Shown: positions 23,094-35,049, counted from the stretch's first letter. The stretch: 64,000 bases of DNA from Saturnia japonica (GCA_033032175.1 CM065304.1:2914001-2978000); one strand, 5' to 3'. The notes: generated from the sequence alone by a model not told the origin. Made by a program: numbers and translations.

Positions 23094-23550
23094 TGTTACA
23101 CCCGTGGGTAATAAAAATGCCGATGTTTGACGTGAAGAAGATTTATTCGAATTCCACACAGTTACAAATTACACGAATTCACAACACTCTTATTTATTTC
23201 ACTGTGGTTTCACTTCGTTTTATCGGTCGTTGTTATCGCTTTGTAATTCAAAACCAAACAGCCTCGGCGCTACGCCTGAGCCGCTTAAATATATACACTA
23301 AACGATCGCAGAAAAATCGTGAATCATCTCTAACTTTATGGACGTTTAGTTGCTATGCCTACTCGATGACGTAATCGAGGCGATAAGCCCTATACATGTG
23401 TGTGTAAACTGCGATGCTTACACAAACATGCGCCGCGGTTGTTTACGACGCGAACATTATATCGAAGTCCTGAGAAGGTTGTAGTTGCTTCGAGTTATTT
23501 CGGGAACAGGATTTTCTATTTTTTTAATCGGATTGTAACAGGTCGTAACA
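23094..23550 (-). mobile_element. Solo LTR, family G, copy 1 (ATAT duplication)
   Basis: The segment runs TGTTACACCC to GTCGTAACA on the plus strand and is flanked on both sides by ATAT (23090-23093 and 23551-23554). Copy 2, on the opposite strand at 62817-63357, has the same ends and also ATAT flanks. By comparison with copy 2 the functional orientation here is minus. Ty3-type insect elements related to gypsy (errantivirus group) are known for 4-bp duplications with ATAT-like targets, which is the likely class (inference). No internal genes remain. It interrupts the 3' flank of the transposase at 21571-22960. Confidence 0.7.
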
Positions 23551-23633
23551 ATATGTTAAATGTCGGTTAGAATACTTAATTAAATAAAAATTTACTCAAA
23601 CTCAGGAATGTCTCCTTTTATTGGCTGAATAGA

Positions 23634-24382
23634 CAGTAAAAGCTTCATATACGCGCATCCTTCATTCGCGGATTTAAAAAATGTGACAAATCAACTGTAC
23701 GATCGATAAAAAAATCCGAAGATAAAATAAGGTTATAATTATAAAAAATTATCCAAAATTATATTGGATAATATGGAATTTGATTCTGACATAAATGTTA
23801 TGGAATGCTGGAAGAAATTTGACAAAGCAAAATTCATCTTGAACAAAGGAATCATTGGAAGAACTGAAGCCATACACATTAAAATCATGCTGTAAAAAAT
23901 TGTGGCCTGCTCTGATTGCAGAAAACTGACGTGGAGGAAATATTAAATTCACAGCCCATCAACAAGCATGGGAAACGTGGCATTTAATTTGAAAAATCTT
24001 AGTGAAAGTTTTAGAATAGCAAATGAGCTTTGTGAATTCTTTATGAAAATTGATCCGTCTATGGAACGAAGTATTATTTTGAAGAGGCAAATTGGTAATG
24101 CCACTGCTGATTAACAGTCTGAAATGATGGAGCTTTTAAAAACTGCCAAGCAAGAAAAAAATTACAAAATTCTTTAAACCATTGCCTTAGCCTGAATATA
24201 ATATAATAATTAATCAATATGGTCAAAAACTACAATTAAATAACTTTTTTATATGTACTTGTTTTTTATTTTGTCGAACGTATCCCCTATAATCCCATAA
24301 AAATTACCATTCCTTATTCACGGTTTCTATTTTCGCGGCATATTTACAGAACGTATACCTCGCGAATAAAGAGCTTTTACTA
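23634..24382 (+). mobile_element. Tigger/pogo-type DNA transposon remnant
   Basis: Ends are imperfect inverted repeats: left CAGTAAAAGCTTCATATACG, right (reverse complement) TAGTAAAAGCTCTTTATTCG. Between them a broken plus frame gives INVMECWKKF near 23790 and KSCCKKLWPALIAEN near 23880, then TKFFKPLP-PE, the C-terminal part of a Tigger/jerky-like transposase. The DNA-binding and most catalytic regions are deleted. Stops break all frames. Confidence 0.5.
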
Positions 24383-24636
24383 TAATTATTTTCGTATACA
24401 GATAATAGATTTTTCATACGCTTTATTTTAATTAACATTTTGTTAGATTTCGTTCTGTAACACCTTTAAACTTATTAAAGTTTAATAAAACAAATCTTAA
24501 AAAATGTAATTGTAGCGACATCTCTGGCCACAACTGACGCATCGACACAACTACGTAGCGACATCTATCGAGCCACATAATACGCATCCTACTATCCTAC
24601 ATCGCGCTATAGAAATTAACTCTATCGTTGAGTATA

Positions 24637-24916
24637 CAGGGTATTAGTAGACCGCTCCCGAAAATGAAGACAGACGATAGTACTAATGACACCTTTGATG
24701 ATGGTATGGAAAAAAAATTGATCCAGATTGAAAAAAAAAATATTATTTAAACTTTTTATTAGCATTATTTACGCTCCATCATGTTAGTACAACTTAATGA
24801 AACGAGAATTTTACAAAAAAATACAATACTTTACTAAAAAAAAACCAGCAATGAACACCAAATTAAATACAGCTGATTGCTCGGGTCAAATAACACGCAG
24901 GCGCGACGCGTCGCTG
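24637..24916 (+). repeat. Left terminal inverted repeat of the 2.76-kb element
   Basis: Aligns with the complement of 27120-27399. Matching blocks include CCGCTCCCGAAAAT, ATTATTTACGCTCCATC and AAAAAAACCAGCAATGAA. Similarity fades through ACAGCTGATTGCTCG into a GC-rich block. Confidence 0.75.
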
Positions 24917-25254
24917 CGCCAGTCCAGCGCGAGCGCGGCGCGGTGCCATTCTCGCACAGCCTGCAGCTGGCGATCGCACAAATACTTATTTACAATATTG
25001 TCTAAATACCTAACTTATCTACTTTGCCACTGTGCTAGTGTCTACCTGGCCACTTTCATTCGAATTCTCCGGTTGAATTAAAAAACTAACGGGTTCGATG
25101 CCCCGCGAATGAAAAAAATACTTAAATAAAATTTTAACAAGCATTGAGCCATGTTTTTTAATCCATCGTGTAAGAATGTTTATTATTCTGATGTATTCAG
25201 TTATGTACCTATTCATATCAGTTCCGTTCTAAGTTATTTATAAAAAATGTAGGT

Positions 25255-26396
25255 ATGAAACAGCTTACCGATCTAAAGCTTCCGTGGTCTTATGAGATGC
25301 GGCTCAAATTGTGCCCCATTCATTTCGAGGCAGATTTGGGCTCGGCGTTGCGTATCCTCATGCAGGCATCATCGTGGAGTCCTCGACCCAGTCCGCACGT
25401 AGTTTGTCGAAAACATCCACGGTCCTTTGGTGCATTTCGTTGGCACTAACACACTTACGATTAAAAGCACATTCTCTCACATACCCCTTCAGAAAGAAGA
25501 CTAACGGGGTCAGATCGGGTGACAGAGGTGGCCAAGAGTATGGTCCTAGTCTGCCGATCCAGCGATCATCAAATAGCTCAGTGAGGCGCTCACGGACGAA
25601 TCTGAGGACGTGGGGGTGCACCATCATGCTGAAACCATTTTCGGCGATATTCAGCTAATGATAAATCGTCTAAAATGTCCTCCTACTGTTCATTTATGAG
25701 GTTTAAATATCGCTGTCCGTCAAGTTGCTGTGGCAGAATCATTGGTTCTAGTATGCGATCCTTAAATAAACCTGCCCATACGTTAACCGACCATCGGGTT
25801 TGGAGCCTGGTTTGTAGAACAGCGTGCGGGTTCACCTCGGAATAAACGTGTGAATTTCTTCGGTTCCACAGCCCGTTTCCTGTAAATGTCTACTCGTCCG
25901 TCCAGATCACGTGTTCAATGAAACCAGGCACACGTTGTTGCGGGTCTTATCCAATGGTAAAAAACTCGCCAGTGATCGTTCTCACCGGATACCAAGCTTG
26001 CACTTTGTGCACTTTTTATGGGCACATTCGTTTACGCTTTAACACCTTGGAAACTGTCCAGTATAACACACTTGTTACATCTCGAAGCCTTAACAATTTA
26101 GCAATAACTCGTTTAACTAAGTTCGGATTTCAGCGAACGACATCAAAAATGCTTCCTCGAACTGAATAGCCACTTGACTTCCACCTTCTGTCGCTACTGG
26201 GGCAGTGGGCCGATTTTCCAACACTCGCTGAATAGCTGCTGTTATCAGGCGAGAGTCAGTCGGATGTCCAGCTGTCGGGAACCTCTCTCGGTAAATTCTT
26301 AATGCACGCTAAGTATTCCCGCGAGCTTCTCCAAGGCACATTATTCATTAACATGCTACCGTATTCACGAACACTATAAACGTATGCGTTAGGCAT
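25255..26396 (-). pseudogene. Decayed mariner-like transposase in the long-TIR element
   Basis: The minus frame starts MPNAYVYSVREYGSML at 26396. Motifs in order are HVIWTDE followed by a stop and TFTGNGLWNRRNSHVYS near 25890, KWFQHDGAP near 25640, and SWPPLSPDLTPLVFFLKG near 25530. The family consensus is 'QQDGAPAHY' and 'WPARSPDLTPLDFFLWG'. Catalytic aspartates are still readable, but a stop after TDE, later stops and two frame changes kill it. It is a different lineage from the copy at 14819. Confidence 0.7.
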
Positions 26397-27119
26397 TATT
26401 AAATCAAAACTCTCATAAAAGCAACACAATCTTAAAAAGAAACAAAAAACGTAACAATAAAATAATGACAAGAACTTAGTTAACAATACGATTGAACGAA
26501 TATCTGTCGCCCACGCACGCGCACATGAAATGAAAGTCAAAGTGTAACTGTCTCAAGAACTAAAAATACTAAACTTAATAATCAACCCCGCCAAAAGAAA
26601 TAAAGCGCAGCGGGCCGCCTCCTTACAGTAGCCCCTCGTTAGCGTCGAAAGCGGCACTTTGATCTTTTCCGCAGATCGATAAACCGTTATACCTACATTC
26701 ACGTCTATTATTACATAAGTTTAGTTATCCCTACTGACTAGTCTTCATATGGAATTTAGATGTTATAATTCAATTTTTTTTTATACATTTATACAATCAA
26801 TTGTACCCTGACGTAACAAGAAGCTCGCTACTACAAAAATGATATTAGAATATTAAATTAACCTAATTGGATTATCACGTACACAATTAAAAAATTTACA
26901 ATTTTGTACAAGAAATTAAAAATGAAATGGTACAGAATAATGTAATAGTTAAAGAAACTATTTGCAATTATGATCGACAATTAATTAATCTATCAGAATG
27001 AATTTAAAATAGAATTCTTGTACTTTATGTTAACAGACTTTCTGTTTTTAGTCCGGCCAATACTTTAATTTGAAAACAGGTAGGTACGTCACATCTAGTA
27101 GGTTAGTTGCGTACAGCGC

Positions 27120-27399
27120 AAGATTGACGCTGCGCCCGGGCGTTCGTTGATTCGAGCATCAGCTGTTTTTGATTTTGTGTTTCATTGCTGGTTTTTTTTT
27201 AGTAAAGTAATGTATTTTTTATGAAATTATCGTTTTATTTAGCTGTACTAACACGATGGAGCGTAAATAATGCTAATAAAAAGTTTAAATAATATGATTA
27301 TTTTTTTATCAGGATCAATTTTTTTTCCATCCCATCATCAAAAGTGTCATTAGTACTATCATCTGTCTTAATTTTCGGGAGCGGTCTACTAATACCCTG
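27120..27399 (-). repeat. Right terminal inverted repeat of the 2.76-kb element
   Basis: Complement of 24637-24916; ends CTACTAATACCCTG before the TA duplicate at 27400-27401. Confidence 0.75.
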
Positions 27400-28944
27400 T
27401 ATATACAAGAACCCGACTACAACAGTCGGGGCAGCTGCCCGCCAGACATACCACCCGTCTGGCCGGAGGATCCTCCTTTTTCTATGGCGGATGAGGAACT
27501 TTACTCTCTGTTCTTCACACCTCCGCTAAAGTAATCTAATTAAAAAAAACTAATAAAAATTTACGAAGTAAATAAAGTGTTTTATTTCTCCTTCAGATTA
27601 CAAACATAAGTAAGTATCTACTATAAAAATAAGCTATATTACTTTTCTGCACGCACAGGTGCTTACTTAAAATAATATGATAAATAGTAAGTAATTATCA
27701 AAACTGGTTAGTTCGGAGTATACGGTGTTGCTATGTAAAGGGTGGTTGCGCCCTAATTTTTGTCTACTGTTTTTAGACGGCTGTGGCTACGACTCCCTTT
27801 ATGGCAACGACCATAATTAATCTATGATTGTTCTTGTACACAAGATAGTACACGACATAGATTAATATGAATATACGGAAATAGATGGGTATGTCAAAAA
27901 TATACTTTTATTTTGAGTGCCTCCATCTCGTGGATATACTTGAAATAAGTGTACATATACGAACGTAGATTAGTTAAATATTTATTTATATTTATAGGGT
28001 ATGTACTCTAATTAAAACAATTTTATTTCATGAGAATAGTAATATATTTATTGTATTATATAAACATAAAACGTACATACTTATGGAGTCCTGACTCAAA
28101 TTCTAACCTAACCTAACACTAATAACAGTTCTTAAGTTCGGACGAAAGATAACTCAATTCGACGCCAATAACACAAACACTTTCCGTAAAGTTTTTAAAA
28201 CCTCGAACTACTGCTCAAGTCACTGATAATAATCTACACGAAAAAATGCTTATGCGCATCCAAACAGGTACCTAGATATTTTTTAAATGTTGCCAAAGGA
28301 AGAAATGGGTTAATCACTAACCTAAGCTACAAATTCCCCAAATTTTGAGATTTATATATAAAACCCTCCAAAATAGTATGGTCATTTACAATATTATTTG
28401 TTACTACGTACTTTACTATGCTAAAAACCTTGTTTCCTTTGTTATATTTTATAACCTCATAATTTATCTCCATATATATTTAAAGATTTTCTCTAAACTC
28501 TTTTATAATAATCTTATAATATGGAGGAAATGTCCTGATCTGGTAAAAGTGGTAAAAATATTATTTTAAGTCTAACACAGAACTTTATAATTGTTATCTT
28601 TTAACTTTTTTCTATTTATGTAGTAGTAATGTGAAGAAATAAAGTTTTATTATTAAAGTAGTAACTAATAGGTTCGTGGTTCGTACTGATAATATTATGA
28701 ACCCTTTTTACTACAAATCTGTCATAGATATATCAATTATCTTCGAAAGATGTCGCTAAATAATAATAAAAATCGTTGTTCGAAGATACCACAGCATGGT
28801 ACACGAGAAGTACATTTAGAAGTAAGTAGGCTGTGTACTTGTACAACGCTCGGGTAGAGACCTGGTTAATCGTTATTTTTATCTCTGATGCACGGCAGAG
28901 GCGCACAGTAAGACCATAAACAAAATTCAAATGCTATTGTTTTT
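27400..28944. other. Unassigned sequence with two hairpins
   Basis: Apart from the fold-back structures at 27724-27868, the stretch has a GC-rich patch (27405-27530) and then AT-rich DNA. The open frames at 27344 and 28345 carry no motif. Confidence 0.35.
27724..27868. repeat. Two consecutive inverted repeats
   Basis: The first pair is GTTGCTATGTAAAGGGTGGT (27728 on) against the complement of the CTCCCTTTATGGCAACGACC block (27793-27812). The second is ATTAATCTATG (27818 on) against CATAGATTAAT (27857 on). They may be the remains of a small MITE. Confidence 0.35.
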
Positions 28945-29807
28945 GAAGTGAAACTTCTATAAATCGACGTATGGGAGAAATTTTGTAGCAATCGTCACGT
29001 TTTTCGGTTACGCGCCATGTTGCTTGTTTTATCAAAGTTTAGTATAGTGACGTAAAGAATATAATGTAATATATTATAATAATAACAACAATATATTAGT
29101 TTTGAAGTTTGGTTTGAAATAAGAATAACAATATATTAATTTGAAAGTGATAAAATAAAAAGACTTATTCAAATTTAAGTGAATTTACAAAAAAAGTGAG
29201 AGTGATTATATATTTCGTTTTATAAATTCAACACGTATGAGCATGATTTTAATATTTATTTGAGGTTAACCTCACTTTTTAATTGTAAGTATCAGTGAAT
29301 GTATATAAATCTGTTAATATTAGCAAGTATTAATAAATATGACTGTAAATCTAGTGAACATTATTATTTCTAAAAACAATAAAAAATATAAATTAAATAA
29401 TAATTTAAAAATAAAACAAAACACGATTACAAAATAAAAATATGTATACGTACATCTTTTTTAATTATTCGTTTTTAATTATTTATTTATTCATTTTTGA
29501 TTTTATAAAATCGTTGCATTTCTACAAGATTAACTGTCATCATATAATTGTATTACTTTGAAAAGATAATTCCAATTATTTATTCATAACTTGTAAATAT
29601 AATACAATAAATAAATAGCAATGATATTATAATAAGAACAATGATAAAATAAATTACTCATTAATTGTATGCATGTCTATAATAATAAAATAGCTTTAAT
29701 TTAATACGGAAAAAATTGTTTTTCTTAAGGCTTTAAGCCTTATCTACCCCATTTTCGTGAAGTTGCAAATAGTAGAAAAATGATATGTCGTAAAGAAGTT
29801 TCACTTC
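28945..29807. mobile_element. Element bounded by GAAGTGAAACTTCT inverted repeats
   Basis: Perfect 14-bp ends (28945-28958 and 29794-29807) with further partial inner similarity (TATAAATCGACGTAT against TTACGACATAT) enclose about 835 very AT-rich non-coding bases. The same end motif occurs at 34796 and, as a variant, at 8171 and 8429. Confidence 0.45.
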
Positions 29808-30857
29808 TTACCTGTGTACTCTGGTCACACACACATTTTTTTGCATATTATGAAGATTGTGGCAGGATTTAAAAAAAACTATGCGCGAGAAACATGCAAG
29901 GAGTTTTTATCTAGTAACATTAAATACAAAACCAAAGTTGCGACTTGCCTCAAAAATATATCGAAATTGTTATATTATGAATTCGATTCTGTAAAATAAA
30001 TATTGACATATCGCCATTAAAGGAATTAGTGATATAAATCGATAATTTTATGAGAAAGTATCGTTATTTCATTCCGTCTGGCTGGCTTCCGGAACTGTAG
30101 TGTAGCTGTAAAATATTAATAAGGCAAATTTTCACTGAAAATATGATGTTCCTAGTGCGCAGGGACTCCAGATTGGGGTGTTTTCCCCCCACAATGTGGA
30201 AAAATAATGTCGCTGAGGAAAATTTGGGGGAAGAAATTTTTGGGGAAGAAAGTTTTGGTACCGGGAATATTTGGGGAAGAACTTTATTTGCATAGCCTTA
30301 CTACTAACTTCTTTATCTACTCAGGGTTCACAACCTAAAGTGTGTCAGTTATCGTACCAGCAACATTCAAATTATCGTATTTCCCAATAAATAAAGTATA
30401 ATATAGACTGGTTATACGTCAGAGAAAGAGCATAGTATAGGAATATTACGGCATATGTCAGAGCGAAATAGGGATTCATCACGAGTTTGTAAAAGCTAAG
30501 GCTCCGTGGGGCTCTATTGTCAATCTTGACTTTGACGAAAATAAATACTGTTCTTCTTCTTCCTAACTTGGCAACCGGTCCTCTTTAATGAAGACCATTA
30601 CTGCCATTATCCAGTGAGTTATATTGTCAAGTGTTATGACGATTCATTATCCTAACAAAATGGTGGCTCCCTTGTTAGAACTTTCTAGGAAATTTTTGTG
30701 GGATCTCGGAATGAATGCTTTCAGGTTATATTTATAATCCACCTCACTTATGCACAAAAACCAAACTATATCACGCAAAACGCCACAAATATTACATAAT
30801 ATAGGGTCAAAAACCTAAGTAAATGAATTAAAAATAACAACCACAACATGTCACTTC
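29808..30857. other. No gene; GGGGAAGAAA minisatellite inside
   Basis: Contains the minisatellite at 30215-30285 and otherwise unassigned AT-rich DNA up to the target duplicate of the LINE at 30858. Confidence 0.4.
30215..30285 (+). repeat. TTTGGGGAAGAAA minisatellite
   Basis: Imperfect copies of (A/T)TTTGGGGAAGAAA occur four times in 70 bases, one diverged to TTTTGGTACCGGGAA. Confidence 0.55.
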
Positions 30858-31968
30858 TAGCTGTGGAACTTCGCACACATGCATTAAGCAATTTCCGACG
30901 TAACCCTACACCTCAAAACCTTTCATTGTTAGAGGAGAGAATTAATAAGTAAAGCCAAAACAGAGAGTTGGCCAAATGTCTGTAATAGCATAGACAAATC
31001 GGCATTTGTGTCTGATATGTGGCATCGTATGAGATGGATGAAGGGTCACTTTAAATCTAAATTCATGGTGTCAGAGGTTAATATTCAAAACCTGTTAAAC
31101 TCTCTTGCGCCGGACTCTGTTACGGGTCGGGTGCAGACTTTTGTTTCTACTAATGATCTGCTTGAATCTAGCTTCACAATGACAGAACTCAATAATTCTT
31201 TAAAGAAAAAAGATACTGCACCTGGGGAAGATGAAGTTTCCTATTCAATAATTTATAACTTACCAGTTAATGCTAAAGAATAGTTATTAAACATTTACAA
31301 CAAAAATTTTTTACTTAGTTGTGTTCCAATTCAGTGGCGAAATATCAAAATTATTGCAATTCCCAAGTACAAGTAATTCAAATCTTAGGCCAATATCATT
31401 GTTATCCTGTATATGTAAAAATTTTCACACATAAGTAAACGACTAGAATGGTACATTGAAAAACATAATATTTTTTCTCCCTTTACTAGTGGATTTAGAA
31501 GAGGACAGTCTTGTCTGGACTGTTTAACACGACTTGTGAATTATATTCAAATAAGATTTTCCAAAAATATTTTGACAGTGGCCTGCTTTATAGTCATTGA
31601 GAACGCCTATAACAATGTTTTAACGGAAAAGGTAGTAGGCATTCTCGATGAAATAGGAGTTGGAAGTAAAATGTGTAATTATATGGGGTCTTTCCTGAGT
31701 GAAAGACATTTAAAAATTACCGTAGACTGTGGAAACAAGAGTTTGACCCGATGGACTTGCAGAGGTTTGGCGCAAGGAGATTCTCTCTCTCCTCTTCTTT
31801 TTAATTTAGTAACTTATAAAGTTTGTCAAAGTATAAAAAGTACGTGTGTCGTACAGTGTGCAGATGATTTTGTTTTATATGTAAAGGACAAAAATTTATA
31901 GGAGTATCAATTTAACATGCAAACTGGAATAAATAAAATGGTGCAAGTTTTGACGGATTTAGGATTAC

Positions 31969-31979
31969 ATATTTCTAGT
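31969..31979 (+). repeat. Target duplicate, left, of the nested RTE tail
   Basis: ATATTTCTAGT, identical to 32237-32247. Confidence 0.85.
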
Positions 31980-32236
31980 CATCATCATCATCATTTCAGC
32001 CGCAGGACGTCCACTGCTGAACATAGGCCTCCCCCATAGATCTCCAGAGCGACCGATCTTGTGCGGCCTGCACCCAACGGCTCCCAGCGACCTTTATTAT
32101 GTCGTCTTTCCATCTAGTGGGGGGCCGTCCTACGCTGCGCTTTCCGGTGCGTGGTCTCCACTCGAGAACCTTTCTGCCCCAACGGCCGTCAGTTCTCCGA
32201 ACTATGTGCCCGAACGTATAACGTTAACGTATGTGT
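31980..32236 (-). mobile_element. RTE 3' end nested in the I-group LINE
   Basis: On the minus strand this is the last part of an RTE protein (WGRKVLEWRPRTGKRSVGRP, then TRWKDDI and SRWVQAAQDRSLW) with the tail AGGCCTATGTTCAGCAGTGG and an ATG/GAT microsatellite (CATCATCATCATCATT on the plus strand). It is flanked by the 11-bp duplicate ATATTTCTAGT. Removing it with one duplicate rejoins the host LINE in frame (GLHIS + SNKSKY). It is severely 5'-truncated. Confidence 0.85.
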
Positions 32237-32247
32237 ATATTTCTAGT
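32237..32247 (+). repeat. Target duplicate, right, of the nested RTE tail
   Basis: ATATTTCTAGT, identical to 31969-31979. Confidence 0.85.
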
Positions 32248-33009
32248 AATAAATCGAAATATATGATTTTTAGTAGAGGATGGAAGAAACAAGAAATTAA
32301 TTTAAAAATAGATGATAGTATATTACAGAAGACGGAGGATATTAAATACCTTGGAATGTGGCTTGATAAATCATTACTATGGAGTATACATATAAATGAA
32401 CTTAGCAGAAAATGTTCAAAATTTTTGAATTTACTTAAAGTTCTGGTAGGGCCTGCTTGGGGAATGAACTAAAATCATATACGTCGATTATATATAGCGT
32501 TAATAAGAAGCAGACTTGATTATGGCAGCTTTTTATACGGAAATTGTGCAAATGTACATGTTTATAAACTTGAAAAGGTTCAAAATATGGCTCTAAGAGT
32601 TATAGGAGGTTTCATTAAAACCACTCCCATTCACGTTATGGAAAGTGAGCTAGCTATTGTACCATTAATATTAAGAAGACAAATTTTAGCAAACAAGTAT
32701 TGTTTAAAGGCCCTTTCTTGGTCGAATAATGTAAGTGTAGATTTAATAAAAGAACTTGAAACTCTTACCCAATTAAGGTATTGGGAAAGGAAAAATAAGC
32801 CCCTGCTTGTTTAGCATGTACGAAAACAAAAGTATATGAAATTAAGTCTTCTAACCTTTTAGAAATGTTTAATCTGGACATATGGACATCTTATATTGAT
32901 GTTAAAAATATGGTTAAACTAAATTTAGAATGTACTCAAACCTTTAAAAATCAGTTAAATTTAGTTTCTGCCAAATATGACATTGATAGAGAATTAAGTA
33001 TTAAATATA

Positions 33010-33890
33010 AAGGTTGGTATAAACTGTATACTGATGACTCTAAAAACTGTGAAGGGGAATGGCCTACTATGACGCCTATAGAAATATAACAGCTTGTTTT
33101 AAAGTGAACCAAGATGTGTCGATTATGTCATTGGAGCTCAATGCAAAATCAGAGGCAATAACTTATATAATTAAAAATAATATTAGAAAAGTTGTAATTT
33201 TAACAGATAGCAAAAGTGCACTTCAGTATCTAGTTCGATGTACCGCTGGCTACAGAGGCGCGTCAATAGCCTATAATATTTTAGACCACATATATGAACA
33301 ACAGTTTGACAATCAGTCTTTGATATTGCAACAGATTCCGTCTCATGTTGGTATCAAGGGTAATGAAGAGGCTGACCGTAGTGCAAAATTAGGATCAACT
33401 CAGGGTATATTAAAGAAGGTTAAAGTCGATTATTGGGAAATTATGACAAAATACAAAAAAATTAAGTACGAAAATTGGAGTGAATATTTTGATGAAAGAA
33501 GTAAAGAAAAAGGTATTTGGTATAAGACATTACAGTGTCAGTCTCTTCATAAGCCTTGGTTTAGTGAATGTTATTTAAGTCGACAATATATAAAGATAGC
33601 ATTAAGACTTCGTTCGGGCACTATCCATCGGGAAGATTTGCTTATCTTATGCGAAAAACAGAGTCACCCAACTGTAGTGTATGTGAACGGATCGATGACG
33701 TGCATCATTTACCGGCAGAGTGTGAATGTGAAAAAAATAGGATTGAAAGGGAGTCGCTGATGAATAATATGAGTTTAAACTGTCAAAACATAGGCATTTT
33801 TCATAGCATTTTGGCGGAACCGTGTTCGGATGAAGCCAAGATGTTGTACGACCTGGTAGTGCTGGCTCATCGGCGACTCTCTTGATTTGA
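33010..33890 (+). pseudogene. RNase H and C-terminus of the I-group LINE
   Basis: RNase H motifs are YTDDSKNCEG near 33030 (first aspartate), SLELNAKSEAITYI near 33130 (glutamate), VILTDSKSALQYL near 33200 (aspartate) and IPSHVGIKGNEEADRSAK near 33340 (histidine and final aspartate). All four catalytic positions survive. A one-base frame change at about 33060 separates the first motif from the rest. The C-terminus carries C-x2-C-x7-H-type residues (NCSVCERIDDVHHLPAECE) near 33670 and ends with a stop at 33885. Confidence 0.8.
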
Positions 33891-34695
33891 TGCTGGTATG
33901 GATTGGTTACAATGGGACTGATATATTCAGTAGAATAGAAGTCCCTGAAAAAAAAAAGAAAAAAATACATGTCACTTCAAGATCCCGCCAAAGACTCCAA
34001 AAATACTGTTTATTTTTTATCTAAAGCTTTAGATTTCCGAGACTGAGAGGGAGGGAAAAGGTCGATAAGTTAGGAATTTAATTGCCATTAAAATATGAAA
34101 AGTGTCAAAAATTAATAGATATTATTAATTTAATTTTAATTTATTTCATTGATATCTACATTATCTGATGCGATTTCTATTGGTATTGTTGTGACTAAAG
34201 CATTATAATAAGTAAAATATGCAATATAAGTTCGTGTTTCAACATTATCTAAATATCTTTTAAAAATAGCATCTATTGTCGTTCCTGAATTTGTAGTCGG
34301 TGTGTTTGGATTATTAGTTAACTGTAGACTTAAATGATTAAATATTTTTTTTAAATTAAAGTTTAAAAAGAGAATTTATGACATACATATTTATATTTTA
34401 TGAAAAATAGTATAGGTATTAAATTCATGAATGACGAGTGGAAAATTAAAATACCACATGTTATTTATTGAATATTAAAACTTCCTAACCTTCAAAGGAA
34501 TTAAAAAAATAATTGTATATTACCTAAAAGATAACAAATATATTACTTACTCTAAACATCTGCTTAGTATAGGACGATTTACAAATTATCACAAAATGTT
34601 TATTTAAAAATTTTACTCACTGTTTACTCATTGTCTCCATTGCTATGTGCTTCATGCTACGTTCGCCCTTTCTCACTCTCTATCAATCGGTCTCA

Positions 34696-34735
34696 ATCAC
34701 TCTCTCCCTCTCTCTCTCTCTCTCTCTTTCTCTCA
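34696..34735 (+). repeat. TC microsatellite
   Basis: CTCTCTCCCTCTCTCTCTCT continues to TTTCTCTC. Confidence 0.85.
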
Positions 34736-34795
34736 AAAGGTTTCAAATCTACGTGACGCGTTTCATCCGTAAAAATTTAACCCTCCTGCGCGCAA

Positions 34796-34809
34796 AGAAG
34801 TTTCACTTC
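34796..34809. repeat. Lone AGAAGTTTCACTTC end motif
   Basis: Identical to the right end of the element at 28945-29807. No partner was found within about 700 bases to the left, so this may be a truncated copy or a shared end. Confidence 0.35.
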
Positions 34810-35049
34810 AAAAGACATTTATGAAACATGAAAACTAGAAAATAAACCAAACTAATAAACACTTTAAGATTTAATTAATGTAATGAATGTAGGTACTAGA
34901 GCTTTGAATGTTTTTTTTTAAATTACATTTTTATCATTGAACTGTTTTTTTAGAAATCTGTAGTTCTTTTTGTGCATGCAACTTTTTCCAAATACTCTGA
35001 TAGACATTCTTTATAAAGAATACTGATTACGAAAATGTCCTTAAAATGC

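Larger units (their letters stand above)
24637..27399 (-). mobile_element. Mariner-type element with long terminal inverted repeats
   Basis: The ends are inverted copies of about 280 bases: left 24637-24916 starts CAGGGTATTAGTAGACCGCT and right 27120-27399 ends with its complement. Both are flanked by TA (24635-24636 and 27400-27401), the Tc1/mariner target. The outer 215 bases match very closely and the inner part diverges. A degenerate mariner-like transposase lies inside on the minus strand. Total length is 2763 bp, twice a standard mariner. Alternatives are a fold-back element into which a mariner inserted, but no separate TIRs were seen around the transposase. Confidence 0.75.
30980..32820 (+). 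pseudogene. I-group LINE reverse transcriptase (split)
   Basis: Ordered motifs are KKKDTAPGEDEVSYSII near 31205, SGFRRGQSCLDCLTRLVNY near 31490, VIENAYNNVL near 31595 (usual LEKAFDNV), RGLAQGDSLSPLLFNL near 31762 and VVQCADDFVLYV near 31848. The catalytic box is CADD where YADD or FADD is expected. Stops at about 31281, 31373 and 31898 break the frame. After the nested insertion the frame resumes as NKSKYMIFSRGW near 32250 and TEDIKYLGMWLDKS near 32335. Confidence 0.8.
30858..33966 (+). mobile_element. 5'-truncated I-group LINE with target duplication
   Basis: The element is flanked by ACATGTCACTTC on both sides (30846-30857 and 33967-33978) and ends in an A-rich tail (33950-33966). It encodes a reverse transcriptase followed by RNase H and a cysteine/histidine C-terminus, the order of I-superfamily LINEs. 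The endonuclease and first ORF are absent, as in 5' truncation. A 257-bp RTE tail has inserted inside it at 31980. This is a complete, base-resolved insertion event. Confidence 0.85.

Noticed and set aside
28104..28118. CCTAACCTAAC, resembling the insect telomere repeat TTAGG
   Set aside because: Only two to three units; no array. Expected by chance in AT-rich DNA.
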